Counted from the first letter of the stretch, positions 22,839 to 32,188 are shown. The stretch is 32,597 nt of DNA from Parvularcula oceani (GCF_000733125.1 NZ_JPHU01000020.1:1-32597); one strand, 5' to 3'. The notes: a model not told the origin generated them from the sequence alone. Numbers and translations: made by a program.

Positions 22839-25802
22839 TCACATCTTGATCGTCGCGCCGACGAAGAGGAAGCGGCCGAGCGCGTCATAGACGGAGGGGA
22901 AGGTGTTCCCGTTGCCAAACGAGCCGCCCGATCCGCCCGCCGAGGTCGTCACGGGCGCGGTCACGTCGAAGACGTTGTTGACCCCGACCCGCCAGTCGAC
23001 GGCGTCATTCACCCTGCCCTGCACGGCCAGGTCGATATAGTTCACCGCGTCCAGCGTCGCGTCGACTGGCGCGGGATTGTCCGCGAGGAGGTCGGCGGAG
23101 CCGAAATGGCGCCAGGTGAGCTGGGTGCTGAAATCGCCGCTCGGCGCGATCCAGCGAACCGGGAGCCAGTGCCGGTAGTCGGGGTTCGGCGTGCCGCACC
23201 CGGCATTGGTGGCGGAGTAGTAGCCCGCGCATTCGAAGGCGTCCTCGCCGGGCAGCGGCACTTTCTCGAGGCTCGACAGGAAGGTCGCGAGATAGTCGAT
23301 CCGCAGGCTGCCCGAAGAGCCGAAGTCGAACGTATAGTCCGCCGCCACGTCGACGCCGCTGGTCGACAGCGAGCCCGTGTTCACCGTCGTGCCGGTGATG
23401 AAGCTGTTATCGCCGAGGAAGAGGTTGCCGTCCGCCGGGTCCCGGTTGATCAGTCCGCAGAAGAACTCGTCGCCGGTCTCGAGGCAGTTGTTGAGCGCGA
23501 GCTCTCCGGGCACCGTCGAGATGAAGTCGTCGACATCGATATTGTAGTAGTCGATCGACACCGTCAGGCCGTCCGCGAAGCTCGGCGTGGCGATCAGGCC
23601 GACTGTGAAGGTGTCGGACGTCTCGACCTCCAGATCCGGGTTGCCGCCGATGAGCCTGTTGTACTGGTTCGCCGGGTTGTTCGGCACATTGCCGTACTGC
23701 TCCGGCGTCACGCCGGTCCTGATGCAGGCATCGAGGCTCGCCGCCGGGTCGGTGCCCGCGCAGGGATCGGAATTCCCGTTGGTCAGGACGGGCAGCGTCA
23801 GCTCGAACCGGCTGTTCGGCGAGAACAGCTCGATCGGGTTCGGCGAGCGGGTCGCGCGCTGATACTGCGCCCTGAACCGGTAGTCCGGAACGGGAGCGTA
23901 TGAGATGCCCGCCGCATAGGTGTGCTGCGTGCCCGTGGTCTCGTAATAGTCCGAGAAGCGGTAGGCGCCGGTGATGGCCAGCTCGTCCGCATAGGGCGCG
24001 TCCTGCACGATCGGCACCTGCGCCTCGGTGTAGAGCTCGTAGACCTCGATGCTGCCCTCCACATCCGCGCGCGGCGTGCCGAAGGCGCCGGTGCGGGTCA
24101 GGAAGTCGTTGGTCTGGCTGAGGCTCTCCTCGCGGTATTCGGCGCCGAGGACGAGGCCGACGCCGTCGGTCGCGCCGGGGAACTTGATGCCGTAATCGCC
24201 GAGTTCGCCGGTGACGAAGCCGCCGACGATGATCTGCTCGACCGTGCCGACCCGCAGCCCCGGGGCCTGGATATAGTCGAGGGCGGCATCCGTCACCCCA
24301 TCGGCCTGGAAGATGTTCCAGGGCACGCATTCGGGATCCGTTCCGTCGATCGCCACTTGGCAGGCCGGCTCGCCGGTGGCGGGATCGATCCGCACGATGA
24401 GTGCGTTGCCCACGCGGTCATTGTTGAAGAAGTTCGACGAGTTGTCGCTGTAGCTGACCTGCGCGTACTGGCCGAAGACGTCATAGGACCAGGCCTCGTC
24501 GAGCTGCCCGCGGAAGCCGCCATTGGCGCGGAAGGACTGGTGGTTGATGGTGTTCTGGCGCCCGCCGCCCTCGACGTTCCGGCGCTGCACGACCAGCGTC
24601 GTCAGCCGGTCCTCGGGGTTTTCGGCATCGGGATCGACACCCCTGTTCACGCACAGGCCCTGGCGCAGCGAGTCGTTGAAGAAGGGGTTGTCGCAGTTCA
24701 GGGTCTGCTGGCCGAAGCTGCCCGTCGGCGCGATCTGCGCCGTCGTAGTGTCGTCCATGAACATGAGGTCGACATAGGCTTCGATCTCGTCGGTGATCTC
24801 GTAATGCGCGAAGGCGCCCAGCGCGAACCGTTCGCCCGGCCGGATCAGGTGGTTGAGCGGCGCGTAGTTATAGGTGTCCTGCGGGAACTCGAAGGGACGG
24901 AGATTCCCCGTCTGCTCGTCGATGATGACGTTGTAGGTCTCGCCGTCGATGAAGTGCGTGGGGAAGGTCGTGCCCGAGCCGCCGCAGGAGAACGCGTTGC
25001 CGCCGTCCTGAAGGCCGAGGGCGCAGGCGCTGGTGATGCGGTCGCCCTGGAGGATCTCCTCCTGCTTGCGATAGTTGAAATAGGTGGTGACATTGCCGCG
25101 GCCATTGTCTGCGTTCACGCCGAAGACGACGCTGGCGTCGATCGCTTCCCCGTCGAATTTCGATCCGGGAACCGGCTGGTCGAACTGGTTCAGGACGTCT
25201 TCGAGCGAGCCTTCATTGTTCCCTGTCTGGTAGGCGCTGAGCTGCGTGTTGATCTCGAAGCCTTCGAAGTCGTCGACCATGATGAAGTTGACGACGCCGG
25301 CCACGGCGTCCGCGCCATAGACCGCCGTCGCGCCGCCGGTCAGCACGTCCACCCGCTCGACGAGCTGGGTCGGGATCTGGTTGAGGTCGGCCGGCGCGTA
25401 GATCGGCGAGCCGTAAGGCAGCCTGCGGTCATTGACGAGCACGAGCGTCCGCTCCGGCCCGAGGCCGCGCAAGTCGACGGTGGCGGTGCCGGTTCCTTCG
25501 TTGGCGCGGCCCGAGCCTTCCGAAGGGGAGACCTGCGGCAGCGTGTTCAGGAGGTCTTCGGCCCTGATCGTGCCGCGGGCGTCGATCTCGCCCGCGCCGA
25601 CGCTGGTGACCGGGCTGGTCGCGATCATGTTCTGGGAAGGCAGGCGCGAGCCCGTGACGACGATCGTGTCCTGACCGGTGTCGAGAACGCCCTCGGAGTC
25701 ATCGACCTCCTGCGCTCCTGCGCTTCCAGCCGCGAACAACGGTACGATCACCGTGCTCGCCCAAAGGAACTTCCGATAGCTTCTGTGCCTGTTGTCGAAC
25801 AT
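22839..25802 (-). CDS. TonB-dependent outer-membrane receptor
   Basis: This 987-residue receptor has a signal peptide (residues 1-30, ending SAGA|Q) and the TonB box DTIVVTGSR (45-53). The plug domain holds AEDLLNTLPQ and VDVLTGGATAVYGADAVAGVVNFI, and a large beta-barrel follows. It ends in LFVGATIKM, with alternating hydrophobic residues instead of a terminal Phe. The barrel loops contain several Cys pairs (for example CALGLQDGGNAFSC). Such receptors import large or scarce nutrients with energy from TonB-ExbBD. Being first in an operon with M20, M24 and amino-acid oxidase genes suggests a peptide-like substrate. AGGGGAAG lies just upstream of the ATG. No FecI/FecR or N-terminal signalling extension is visible, so control is more likely through the IclR protein. 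Confidence 0.93.
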   Translation of the reverse strand: MFDNRHRSYRKFLWASTVIVPLFAAGSAGAQEVDDSEGVLDTGQDTIVVTGSRLPSQNMIATSPVTSVGAGEIDARGTIRAEDLLNTLPQVSPSEGSGRANEGTGTATVDLRGLGPERTLVLVNDRRLPYGSPIYAPADLNQIPTQLVERVDVLTGGATAVYGADAVAGVVNFIMVDDFEGFEINTQLSAYQTGNNEGSLEDVLNQFDQPVPGSKFDGEAIDASVVFGVNADNGRGNVTTYFNYRKQEEILQGDRITSACALGLQDGGNAFSCGGSGTTFPTHFIDGETYNVIIDEQTGNLRPFEFPQDTYNYAPLNHLIRPGERFALGAFAHYEITDEIEAYVDLMFMDDTTTAQIAPTGSFGQQTLNCDNPFFNDSLRQGLCVNRGVDPDAENPEDRLTTLVVQRRNVEGGGRQNTINHQSFRANGGFRGQLDEAWSYDVFGQYAQVSYSDNSSNFFNNDRVGNALIVRIDPATGEPACQVAIDGTDPECVPWNIFQADGVTDAALDYIQAPGLRVGTVEQIIVGGFVTGELGDYGIKFPGATDGVGLVLGAEYREESLSQTNDFLTRTGAFGTPRADVEGSIEVYELYTEAQVPIVQDAPYADELAITGAYRFSDYYETTGTQHTYAAGISYAPVPDYRFRAQYQRATRSPNPIELFSPNSRFELTLPVLTNGNSDPCAGTDPAASLDACIRTGVTPEQYGNVPNNPANQYNRLIGGNPDLEVETSDTFTVGLIATPSFADGLTVSIDYYNIDVDDFISTVPGELALNNCLETGDEFFCGLINRDPADGNLFLGDNSFITGTTVNTGSLSTSGVDVAADYTFDFGSSGSLRIDYLATFLSSLEKVPLPGEDAFECAGYYSATNAGCGTPNPDYRHWLPVRWIAPSGDFSTQLTWRHFGSADLLADNPAPVDATLDAVNYIDLAVQGRVNDAVDWRVGVNNVFDVTAPVTTSAGGSGGSFGNGNTFPSVYDALGRFLFVGATIKM

Positions 25803-26257
25803 CGACTTCCCCTTATTTGGCTGCCCCTCGACAGAAGAAGCAAACCACGCGCGATTTTCCGTACATCACAAGTTAAACCATCACCTCTCTGGACGTGGGT
25901 CCTGAAAGAGTGCCGATGCAGGCTATATTGCCCAAGGCGTTACTTGATGAAGTAGCGGTATACGAAAACAGCGTAAGGATCGCTCGAAGCTCGTGTCAAT
26001 CGCACTGCACAACGCAGAAGTGCTCGTTCGGCCTCGAACAGGCGGATTATCCGGCCCGTCCGACCTCCTTCGCGCAAGAATACGCTCCAGTAAGTCATTG
26101 CTTTGACGTCATATTGCGGGGAGGCTGGGCGAGATGCGGGAAAGGGGACACACCCTGCCGAAAAAGTTTTCGCCATGCGAACTGACGTTCGCACTGTACA
26201 CCTTCCTCGATCTTGAGGATGGTTCCACCGAGTCACAGGCTATGGCGAGCGACAAAG
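25803..26257. promoter_or_regulatory. Shared divergent control region of the receptor and hydrolase operons
   Basis: This 455-bp region is less GC-rich than its flanks and holds no recognisable gene. It contains the palindrome at 26176-26193, a weaker inverted repeat GTTCG-GCCT-CGAAC at 26026-26039, and the 8-bp palindrome TGACGTCA at 26104-26111 next to a -35-like TTGACG (26103-26108). No matching -10 was clear. A tATATTg sequence at 25924-25930 could serve leftward transcription. Confidence 0.5.
26176..26193. promoter_or_regulatory. Perfect 18-bp palindrome, candidate IclR operator
   Basis: TGCGAAC-TGAC-GTTCGCA has exact 7-base arms and a 4-base centre. It lies 64 bases before the hydrolase ATG. 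A degenerate copy with the same spacing lies before the IclR gene. The half-site resembles that of the Fur-like box at 11295-11309, but Fur sites have a one-base centre, so a different regulator is more likely. Confidence 0.45.
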
Positions 26258-27991
26258 ATGACAAGACATTCCCTCTCCCTGCGGGCCGCACTGGCGCTTG
26301 GCGGCGCTTTCATGAGCCTGCCGGGCGCGGCATCCGCCGAGACGTTTCAGGTGCGGCTGGACGAAGGCATCGGATCGGAAGCCTATGACGGGCGAATCAT
26401 CCTCATCCTGTCACCCGACGGCAGCGAGGAGCCGAGGTTCCAGGTCGATCAGGCCTATGACGCCCCCCAGATCTTCGGCATCGGGATCGACGGCCTGAAC
26501 CCCGGCGAATCGGTCACCGTCGATCCCGGCGTCCTCGGCTTCCCCGCCGAGAGCCTCGATCAGGTGCCGGCGGGCGAGTACACCGTTCAGGCCGTCCTTC
26601 ATAAATACGACACCTTCAACCTCTCGACGGGGCATACGGTGAAGCTTCCCGCTGCCCGCGGGGCCGGGCAGAACTGGCGCAAGGAGCCCGGCAACGTCAT
26701 CAGCGAGCCGAAGACGGTGCGGTTCGATCCCGACCGGAGCGGCGAGATCGAGATCGCGCTGACGGAGGTCCTGCCGCCGATTCCCGAAAAGGAAGACACC
26801 GAATGGATTCGCCGCATCAAGGTGCGCAGCGACATCCTGTCGGAGTTCTGGGGCCGCGACGTCTTCATCAACGGCCATGTTCTCGTGCCGAAGGGCTTCG
26901 ACGAGAACCCGGACGCGAACTACCCGCTCGCCATCTTCCACGGGCACTTCCCCGAGGATTTCGGCGGCTTCCGCACGACGCCGCCCGATCCGGACCTCGA
27001 ATGCGAGTACAGCGAGCGTTTCGACGAGCCCTGCTACAACCGCATCCAGCAACAGGAAGCCTATGACTTCTACAAGACGTGGACCTCGGACGACTTCCCC
27101 CGCATGCTGATCGTCGAGATCGACCACTCGAACCCCTATTACGACGACAGCTATGCCGTGAACTCGGCCAATATCGGTCCTTACGGGGACGCGCTCACCT
27201 ATGAGTTCGTGCCGGCGCTCGAAGAGAAGTTCCGCGGCATCGGCGAGCCGTGGGCCCGCTTCCTCTATGGCGGTTCAACCGGCGGCTGGGAGGCTCTCGC
27301 CGCGCAGGTGAAGTACCCGACCGAGTATAACGGCGCCTTCGCGGCCTGCCCCGACCCGATCGACTTCCGACAGATGATGACGGTCAATCTCTACGAGGAC
27401 GAGAACGCCTATTACCGCGAGGGGCCCTTCACCCGCATCGAGCGGCCGGCCCACCGCAACTATCTCGGCCACATCTCCCGCACGATGGAGATGGAGAACC
27501 GCTACGAGCTGGTCCTGGGGACCAATACGCGCTCAGGCCAGCAATGGGATGTCTGGGAAGCGGTCTATTCGCCCATGGGCGAGGATGGCTATCCCGAGAG
27601 GATCTGGGACAAGCGCACCGGCGAGATCGACCCGGAAGTCGCCCAGTACTGGAAAGAGAATTACGACCTCCGCTACATTCTCGAGCGGGACTGGTCCGAG
27701 ATCGGCGAGGACCTGGAGAACAAGATCCACATCTATACCGGCGACATGGACAACTACTACCTCAACAATGCCGTCTACCTGATGGAGGACTTCCTGAAGG
27801 GTACGGAAAATCCGCATTACGGCGGGGAGGTGACCTATGGCGACCGGGACGAGCACTGCTGGAACGGCGACCCGGACGAGCCGAACGCCGTCTCTCGCCT
27901 GCGCTACAACACGATGTATGTGCCGCGCATCCTGGAGCTGATCGAGATGCACGCGCCCGAAGGCGCCGACCTCGAAAGCTGGCGCTACTAA
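26258..27991 (+). CDS. Secreted alpha/beta hydrolase (esterase D-like fold)
   Basis: This 577-residue protein has a signal peptide ending GAASA|E near residue 27. Residues 30-170 form a beta-rich leader domain. The C-terminal part is an alpha/beta hydrolase of the putative-esterase type. The nucleophile elbow is YGGSTGGWEAL with Ser340, and FINGHVLVPKGFDE and PLAIFHGHF are early strands. Candidate triad partners are Asp496 or Asp498 (YTGDMDNYYL) and His533 (GDRDEHCW). Family members include esterases, feruloyl or enterochelin-type hydrolases and some peptidases, so the bond cleaved is unknown. ATG 26258 gives a proper signal peptide; an in-frame ATG at 26213 adds 15 residues before it. It is first in the rightward operon that diverges from the receptor operon, with M20 and two M24 genes following. 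Confidence 0.78.
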   Translation: MTRHSLSLRAALALGGAFMSLPGAASAETFQVRLDEGIGSEAYDGRIILILSPDGSEEPRFQVDQAYDAPQIFGIGIDGLNPGESVTVDPGVLGFPAESLDQVPAGEYTVQAVLHKYDTFNLSTGHTVKLPAARGAGQNWRKEPGNVISEPKTVRFDPDRSGEIEIALTEVLPPIPEKEDTEWIRRIKVRSDILSEFWGRDVFINGHVLVPKGFDENPDANYPLAIFHGHFPEDFGGFRTTPPDPDLECEYSERFDEPCYNRIQQQEAYDFYKTWTSDDFPRMLIVEIDHSNPYYDDSYAVNSANIGPYGDALTYEFVPALEEKFRGIGEPWARFLYGGSTGGWEALAAQVKYPTEYNGAFAACPDPIDFRQMMTVNLYEDENAYYREGPFTRIERPAHRNYLGHISRTMEMENRYELVLGTNTRSGQQWDVWEAVYSPMGEDGYPERIWDKRTGEIDPEVAQYWKENYDLRYILERDWSEIGEDLENKIHIYTGDMDNYYLNNAVYLMEDFLKGTENPHYGGEVTYGDRDEHCWNGDPDEPNAVSRLRYNTMYVPRILELIEMHAPEGADLESWRY

Positions 27992-28062
27992 TCCTCTCCC
28001 GAAGCGGGCAGGCTGAGCGGATCGCTCGCCTGCCCGCGAATTCTTTCAAGGAGCACGCTCCC

Positions 28063-29475
28063 ATGCCGAATACTTACAGGGGCCTTGCCGGGGCCGCCTT
28101 CCTCGCGCTTTCCGCGGCAAGCGCTCACGCCGCCCCGGCGCCGAGCGAGGCCGAGAAGGCAGAAGCACTCGACCTGTTGGAAACCATCGTTTCCACCCGC
28201 ACGGTCAAGGGTCAGGGCCAGACGGGTGCCATGGCCGAAGCGCTCAAAGCGCGCCTCGTCGAGGCAGGCTTCCCCGAGGATGCGATCGACCTCCCCACGA
28301 TGGAAATCGACGGCGAGACCGTGACCGCCTTCGTCGCGCGATATGCGGCCGAGGGCGAGCCGACCGCGCCGCCGATCGCCTTCCTCGCCCATATGGACGT
28401 CGTCGATGCCTCCGCCGAGACATGGTCGACGACGCCCTTCGAGCCCGTGGTGCAGGACGGCTATCTCTATGGCCGCGGCGCGGTCGACAACAAGGCCGGC
28501 ATCGGGGCGCTCGTCTCCAGTTTCGCCCGCCTGAAGGAATCGGGCTGGACGCCCAGCCGCGACCTCGTCCTCGCCTTCTCGGGCGACGAGGAGACGGGCA
28601 TGAACACGACCATGATGCTGACCGGCCACCCTTGGGTCCGCGATGCGGAATATGCGCTGAACTCCGATGCCGGGTCCGGCTCGGCCGCCAGCGAGGACAA
28701 GCCCGCGACCTTCTCAATCCAGTCCGCCGAGAAGACCTATGCGACCTATGTCCTGACAGCGAAGAACAAAGGCGGGCACAGCTCCGCCCCGCGTCCGGAC
28801 AACGCGATCTACGATCTCGCCGAAGCGCTGAGGCGCCTCGAGACGCTGAAATTCCCCGTCGAGTTCAACGAGATCACGCGCGGCATGGCCGAGCGGATGG
28901 CGGAGAGCGCCGAGCCGAAAGAGGCCCGCGCGCTCAGGACGCTTCTGAAAGATCCGTCCAACGAACGCGCCCGCAAGGTGATCGAGGAGAGCGGCCTCAG
29001 GGCGCACTTCCTCTCCACGACCTGCGTGCCCACCATGCTGTCGGGCGGCAGCGTCGAGAACGCCCTCCCCCAACGTGCGAGCGTCACCGTCAACTGCCGC
29101 ATCATGCCGGGCACCGATCCGGCCGAGGTCGAGGCGAAGCTGAGAGAGACGGTCGCCAATGACGCGATCGAGATGAAGCCCCTCGGCGCGCGCACGCAGA
29201 GCCCGGTCTCGCCGATCAACGAGCCGCTCTTCGCCTCGCTGACGGCGGCGGCGCGCTCGCTTTATCCCGATGCGACCGTCAATCCGAGCATGTCGTCCGG
29301 CGGAACGGACGGGCGGGAATATCGCAGCCAGGGCATCCCGACCTATGGCGCCGGTGCCATCGCCCTCGGCCCCGACGACCACCGAGCGCACGGAATCGAC
29401 GAGCGGGTGCCTCTCGACACCTATTACCGGCAGATCGAATATTGGGAGACGCTGCTGAAGGACCTCGCAGGATGA
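28063..29475 (+). CDS. Secreted M20/M25/M40-family metallopeptidase, complete metal site
   Basis: This 470-residue secreted enzyme has a signal peptide ending ASAHA|A near residue 23. All M20 landmarks are intact: AHMDVV with His110 and Asp112, YGRGAVDNKAG with bridging Asp142, SGDEETG with the catalytic Glu176-Glu177 pair, Asp202 in NSDAGSG, and His443 in RAHGIDER. The dimerisation/lid domain contains NKGGHSSAPRPDNAIYDLAEAL. The layout is that of dipeptidases and carboxypeptidases of the family. AAGGAG lies 9 bases before ATG 28063, and its stop overlaps the next start (ATGA). Its intact site contrasts with the altered M20 protein at 21493-22767. It probably trims imported peptides or amides in the periplasm. 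Confidence 0.9.
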   Translation: MPNTYRGLAGAAFLALSAASAHAAPAPSEAEKAEALDLLETIVSTRTVKGQGQTGAMAEALKARLVEAGFPEDAIDLPTMEIDGETVTAFVARYAAEGEPTAPPIAFLAHMDVVDASAETWSTTPFEPVVQDGYLYGRGAVDNKAGIGALVSSFARLKESGWTPSRDLVLAFSGDEETGMNTTMMLTGHPWVRDAEYALNSDAGSGSAASEDKPATFSIQSAEKTYATYVLTAKNKGGHSSAPRPDNAIYDLAEALRRLETLKFPVEFNEITRGMAERMAESAEPKEARALRTLLKDPSNERARKVIEESGLRAHFLSTTCVPTMLSGGSVENALPQRASVTVNCRIMPGTDPAEVEAKLRETVANDAIEMKPLGARTQSPVSPINEPLFASLTAAARSLYPDATVNPSMSSGGTDGREYRSQGIPTYGAGAIALGPDDHRAHGIDERVPLDTYYRQIEYWETLLKDLAG

Positions 29476-30758
29476 CACGCTCTCGTATCAACACGCCATC
29501 GGGCGTTCGGGCCGACCGTCGCTCGTTCCTCGGCCTGTCGGCAGCCTTCGGACTGGGCGGCGCGATGGGCATTCGGCCCTCTTTCGCCAGTGCCGGAACG
29601 GCGGTCCAGGCTCGGATCGCCGAGGCCGAACCGATCACCGCGCAGGAACGCGAGGCCCGCGTCGCCAAGGCGCAGCGCCTTCTCGCGGAGGGCGGCCATG
29701 GCGCCCTCCTCGTCGAGGCGGGCTCGTCGCTCGACTATTTCACCGGCATCGACTGGTGGCGCAGCGAGCGGCTCACGGCTGTCCTTATCCCGCGCGAGGG
29801 GCAGATCCTCGTCGTCACGCCCGAATTCGAGGAGCCTTCGATCCGCGAGATGCTGGCGGTCGATGCGGATGTGCGGATCTGGAACGAGCACCAGTCGCCC
29901 TACAGGCTGATCCGCGACTGGATGACGGAGCGGAAGCTCACCGGGCAGCCGCTCGCGATCGAGGAGACCACGCGCTATTTCGCGATCGCGGGCGTTCAGG
30001 ACGCGATGCCAAGGCTCAGCATCGTGACGGGCGCGCCGATCGTGAACGCCTGCCGGATGATCAAGAGCCCGGCCGAGCGCGCGCTGATGCAGCGCGCCTC
30101 CGACATCACCGTCGCCGCCTATCGGCAGGTCGCAGGCAAGGTCGAAGCCGGCATGGAAGGCCGGGACGTCTTCGCGATCATGCAGGCGAACATGATCGCG
30201 CTCGGCGGGAAGAACCCGTCCGGCGGCGTCCAGGTCAATGAGGGAACCGCCCTGCCCCACGGCTCGAAGGAGCGGCAGGTCATCGCGCCCGGGTCGACCA
30301 TCCTCATGGATTGCGGTTGCGGCGCAGGCGGATATCGCTCGGACATTTCGCGCACCTTCGTCTTCGGCGAGCCCTCGAAGAACCAGAAGCGGGTCTTCGC
30401 GGAGGTCCGCCGCGGGCAGGACATCGCCATGGAGACGGCCGCGGTCGGCCGCCCCGCCGGTGAAGTCGATGATGCTGTCAGGGCCTATTACGAAGAGCTC
30501 GGCTACGGGCCAGGCTACGCGACGCCCGGCCTGCCGCACAGAACCGGCCACGGCATCGGCATGGATGTCCACGAGCCGATCAACCTCGTCCACGGCGAGA
30601 CGACGCCGCTCGCAGCCGGCATGTGCTTCTCGAACGAGCCGGGCATCTATATCCCGGGTTCCTTCGGCGTACGGATCGAGGACTGCTTCTACATGACCGA
30701 GGACGGGCCGCGCTATTTCTCGGAGCCGCCCCGCTCTCTCGACCGACCTTTTGCCTGA
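29472..30758 (+). CDS. Tat-exported M24-family Xaa-Pro peptidase
   Basis: This 428-residue protein has a twin-arginine signal (ADRRSFLGLSAAFGLGGAMG), suggesting that it is folded, with metals loaded, before export. The C-terminal pita-bread domain has the five expected metal ligands: both Asp of MDCGCGAGGYRSD, His in TGHGIGMDVHEP, Glu in SNEPGIYIPG and Glu in VRIEDCF. The residues GHG and HEP are those of Xaa-Pro aminopeptidases and prolidases. The N-terminal half is the creatinase-like domain (LLVEAGSSLDYFTGIDWW). Start ATG 29472 is fixed by the 4-base overlap with the M20 stop; an in-frame ATG at 29442 would precede the Tat motif with unrelated sequence. It is not closely similar to the other two M24 proteins in the window. 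Confidence 0.9.
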   Translation: MTRSRINTPSGVRADRRSFLGLSAAFGLGGAMGIRPSFASAGTAVQARIAEAEPITAQEREARVAKAQRLLAEGGHGALLVEAGSSLDYFTGIDWWRSERLTAVLIPREGQILVVTPEFEEPSIREMLAVDADVRIWNEHQSPYRLIRDWMTERKLTGQPLAIEETTRYFAIAGVQDAMPRLSIVTGAPIVNACRMIKSPAERALMQRASDITVAAYRQVAGKVEAGMEGRDVFAIMQANMIALGGKNPSGGVQVNEGTALPHGSKERQVIAPGSTILMDCGCGAGGYRSDISRTFVFGEPSKNQKRVFAEVRRGQDIAMETAAVGRPAGEVDDAVRAYYEELGYGPGYATPGLPHRTGHGIGMDVHEPINLVHGETTPLAAGMCFSNEPGIYIPGSFGVRIEDCFYMTEDGPRYFSEPPRSLDRPFA

Positions 30759-30777
30759 CGACAAGACGGAACTCACA

Positions 30778-32142
30778 ATGACGAAGACAGCCCTTATCAG
30801 CGCCCTCCTCTGCGGCATCGCCGCTGCCCCCGCTCTCGCCGCAGCGCAGTCCGGGTACGAACCCGCACAGGGCGAAGCGTCCATGTCACCGCCTGCGCCG
30901 GAGGTCCTCTCCCCTCGCGAGCAGGCGCGGATCGAGGACGAATGGCTGGGCGAGCGGCTCGACACCGTCGTCCCCGAGCTGATGCGCAGGAACGGCATCG
31001 ACATGTGGATCCTGGTGGCGCGGGAATACATGGAGGACCCTGTCGTCTCGACCATGCTGAACGCGACGAGCCTGCGCGCGCGTCGCCGCACGATCCTCGT
31101 CTTCCACGATCAGGGCGAGGAGGAAGGCGTCGAGCGCCTGACGGTCAGCCGCTACGACCTCGGCGACTTCTTCAAGTCCGCCTGGAATCCCGAAGAGGGC
31201 GCGGACCAGTGGGAGCGCCTGGCCGAGATCGTCGCCGAACGCGACCCGGATAAGATCGCGCTGAACACCTCCTCGCTTTCCGCCTTCGGGGACGGGATGA
31301 CCTATTCCCAGTATACGGACCTCGTCGACGCCCTGCCCGACGAGTATCGAGACCGGGTGGTAGAGGGCTATCCCCTCGCGATCGGCTGGCTCGAAACCCG
31401 CATCCCTGCCGAGATCGACCGGTATGACGACATCGTCCGTACTGCTCACAACATCATCGGCCAGGGCTTTTCCGCCGAGGTGATCGAGCCCGGCGAGACG
31501 ACCGTCGACGATGTCGTGTGGTGGTTCCGCCAGAAGATCGCCGATATGGGCCTCGTTCCCTGGTTCCATCCTTCCGTCGCCATCTATCGCGAGGGCGTCG
31601 AGGGCGACCTGCGCGGCGACGCCGTGATCGGGCGCGGCGACATGCTGTGGACGGATTTCGGCATCGTCTATCTGGGGCTGAACACAGACACCCAGCACCT
31701 CGGCTACGTGCTCAAGGAAGGCGAGACGGAGGCGCCCGAAGGCTTGCAGGCGGGATTGCGCGCCGCGAATGCCGTGCAGGATGATCTGACCAGCTCTTTC
31801 GAGGTGGGCCTATCGGGCAATGAGGTGCTCGCGGCCGCGCGGCAGAAAGCGCTCTCGGCGGATCTTGACCCCTCGATCTATTCCCACCCGATCGGGTTCC
31901 ACGGCCATGGCGCCGGGACGTCGATCGGGTTCTGGGACAATCAGGACGCAGATCCCCGGGGCGCCTATCCCGTCATGCCCAACACGGCATGGTCGATCGA
32001 GCTCAAGGCAACCCACGCCGTTCCGGAATGGGGTGGGCAGCGTGTCGACTTCAAGACCGAGGAAGACGCCTATTTCGACGGGGATACCGTCACCTATCTC
32101 GACGGCCGCCAGACGCAATTCCACCTCATCGACGCGGACTGA
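30778..32142 (+). CDS. Secreted M24-family metallopeptidase, paralogue of the 20129-21496 protein
   Basis: This 454-residue protein has a signal peptide ending near ALAAAQ (residue 24). The catalytic domain has the same pattern as its paralogue: TDFGIVYLGLNTD with both Asp ligands, His in FHGHGAG, Glu in WSIELK and Glu in KTEEDAYF. Long blocks are shared with the other copy, including ETEAPEGL, ANAVQD and PNTAWSIEL, and the lengths differ by one residue. It begins 19 bases after the Tat-type M24 stop and is last in the rightward operon. Having one copy in each divergent operon suggests duplication and perhaps different substrate ranges. The start ATG 30778 gives a normal signal peptide; no strong Shine-Dalgarno is visible. 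Confidence 0.88.
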   Translation: MTKTALISALLCGIAAAPALAAAQSGYEPAQGEASMSPPAPEVLSPREQARIEDEWLGERLDTVVPELMRRNGIDMWILVAREYMEDPVVSTMLNATSLRARRRTILVFHDQGEEEGVERLTVSRYDLGDFFKSAWNPEEGADQWERLAEIVAERDPDKIALNTSSLSAFGDGMTYSQYTDLVDALPDEYRDRVVEGYPLAIGWLETRIPAEIDRYDDIVRTAHNIIGQGFSAEVIEPGETTVDDVVWWFRQKIADMGLVPWFHPSVAIYREGVEGDLRGDAVIGRGDMLWTDFGIVYLGLNTDTQHLGYVLKEGETEAPEGLQAGLRAANAVQDDLTSSFEVGLSGNEVLAAARQKALSADLDPSIYSHPIGFHGHGAGTSIGFWDNQDADPRGAYPVMPNTAWSIELKATHAVPEWGGQRVDFKTEEDAYFDGDTVTYLDGRQTQFHLIDAD

Positions 32143-32155
32143 CGAGTTCGAGCAG

Positions 32156-32188
32156 GCTGCGTTGCCGGTTCATTGCCGGCAGCGCAGC
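32156..32188 (+). terminator. Terminator-like hairpin after the rightward peptidase operon
   Basis: GCTGCGTTGCCGG (32156-32168) pairs with CCGGCAGCGCAGC (32176-32188): 13 pairs including one G-U, around a 7-base loop. It starts 13 bases after the last stop. No T-run follows, as with the other hairpins here. Confidence 0.6.

Noticed and set aside
23922-25955. Long plus-strand open frame opposite the TonB receptor
   Set aside because: The receptor is unmistakable on the other strand, and the antisense translation is low-complexity Asp/Arg/Val sequence with no family resemblance.
25940-26236. Possible 98-codon minus-strand gene between the divergent operons
   Set aside because: No family resemblance or ribosome site was seen, and it occupies the expected promoter region of both operons.
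26258-32142. Lasso-peptide isopeptidase locus
   Set aside because: The receptor beside peptidases is reminiscent, but the hydrolase lacks the S9 prolyl-oligopeptidase propeller layout and no FecI/FecR or lasso precursor gene is visible.
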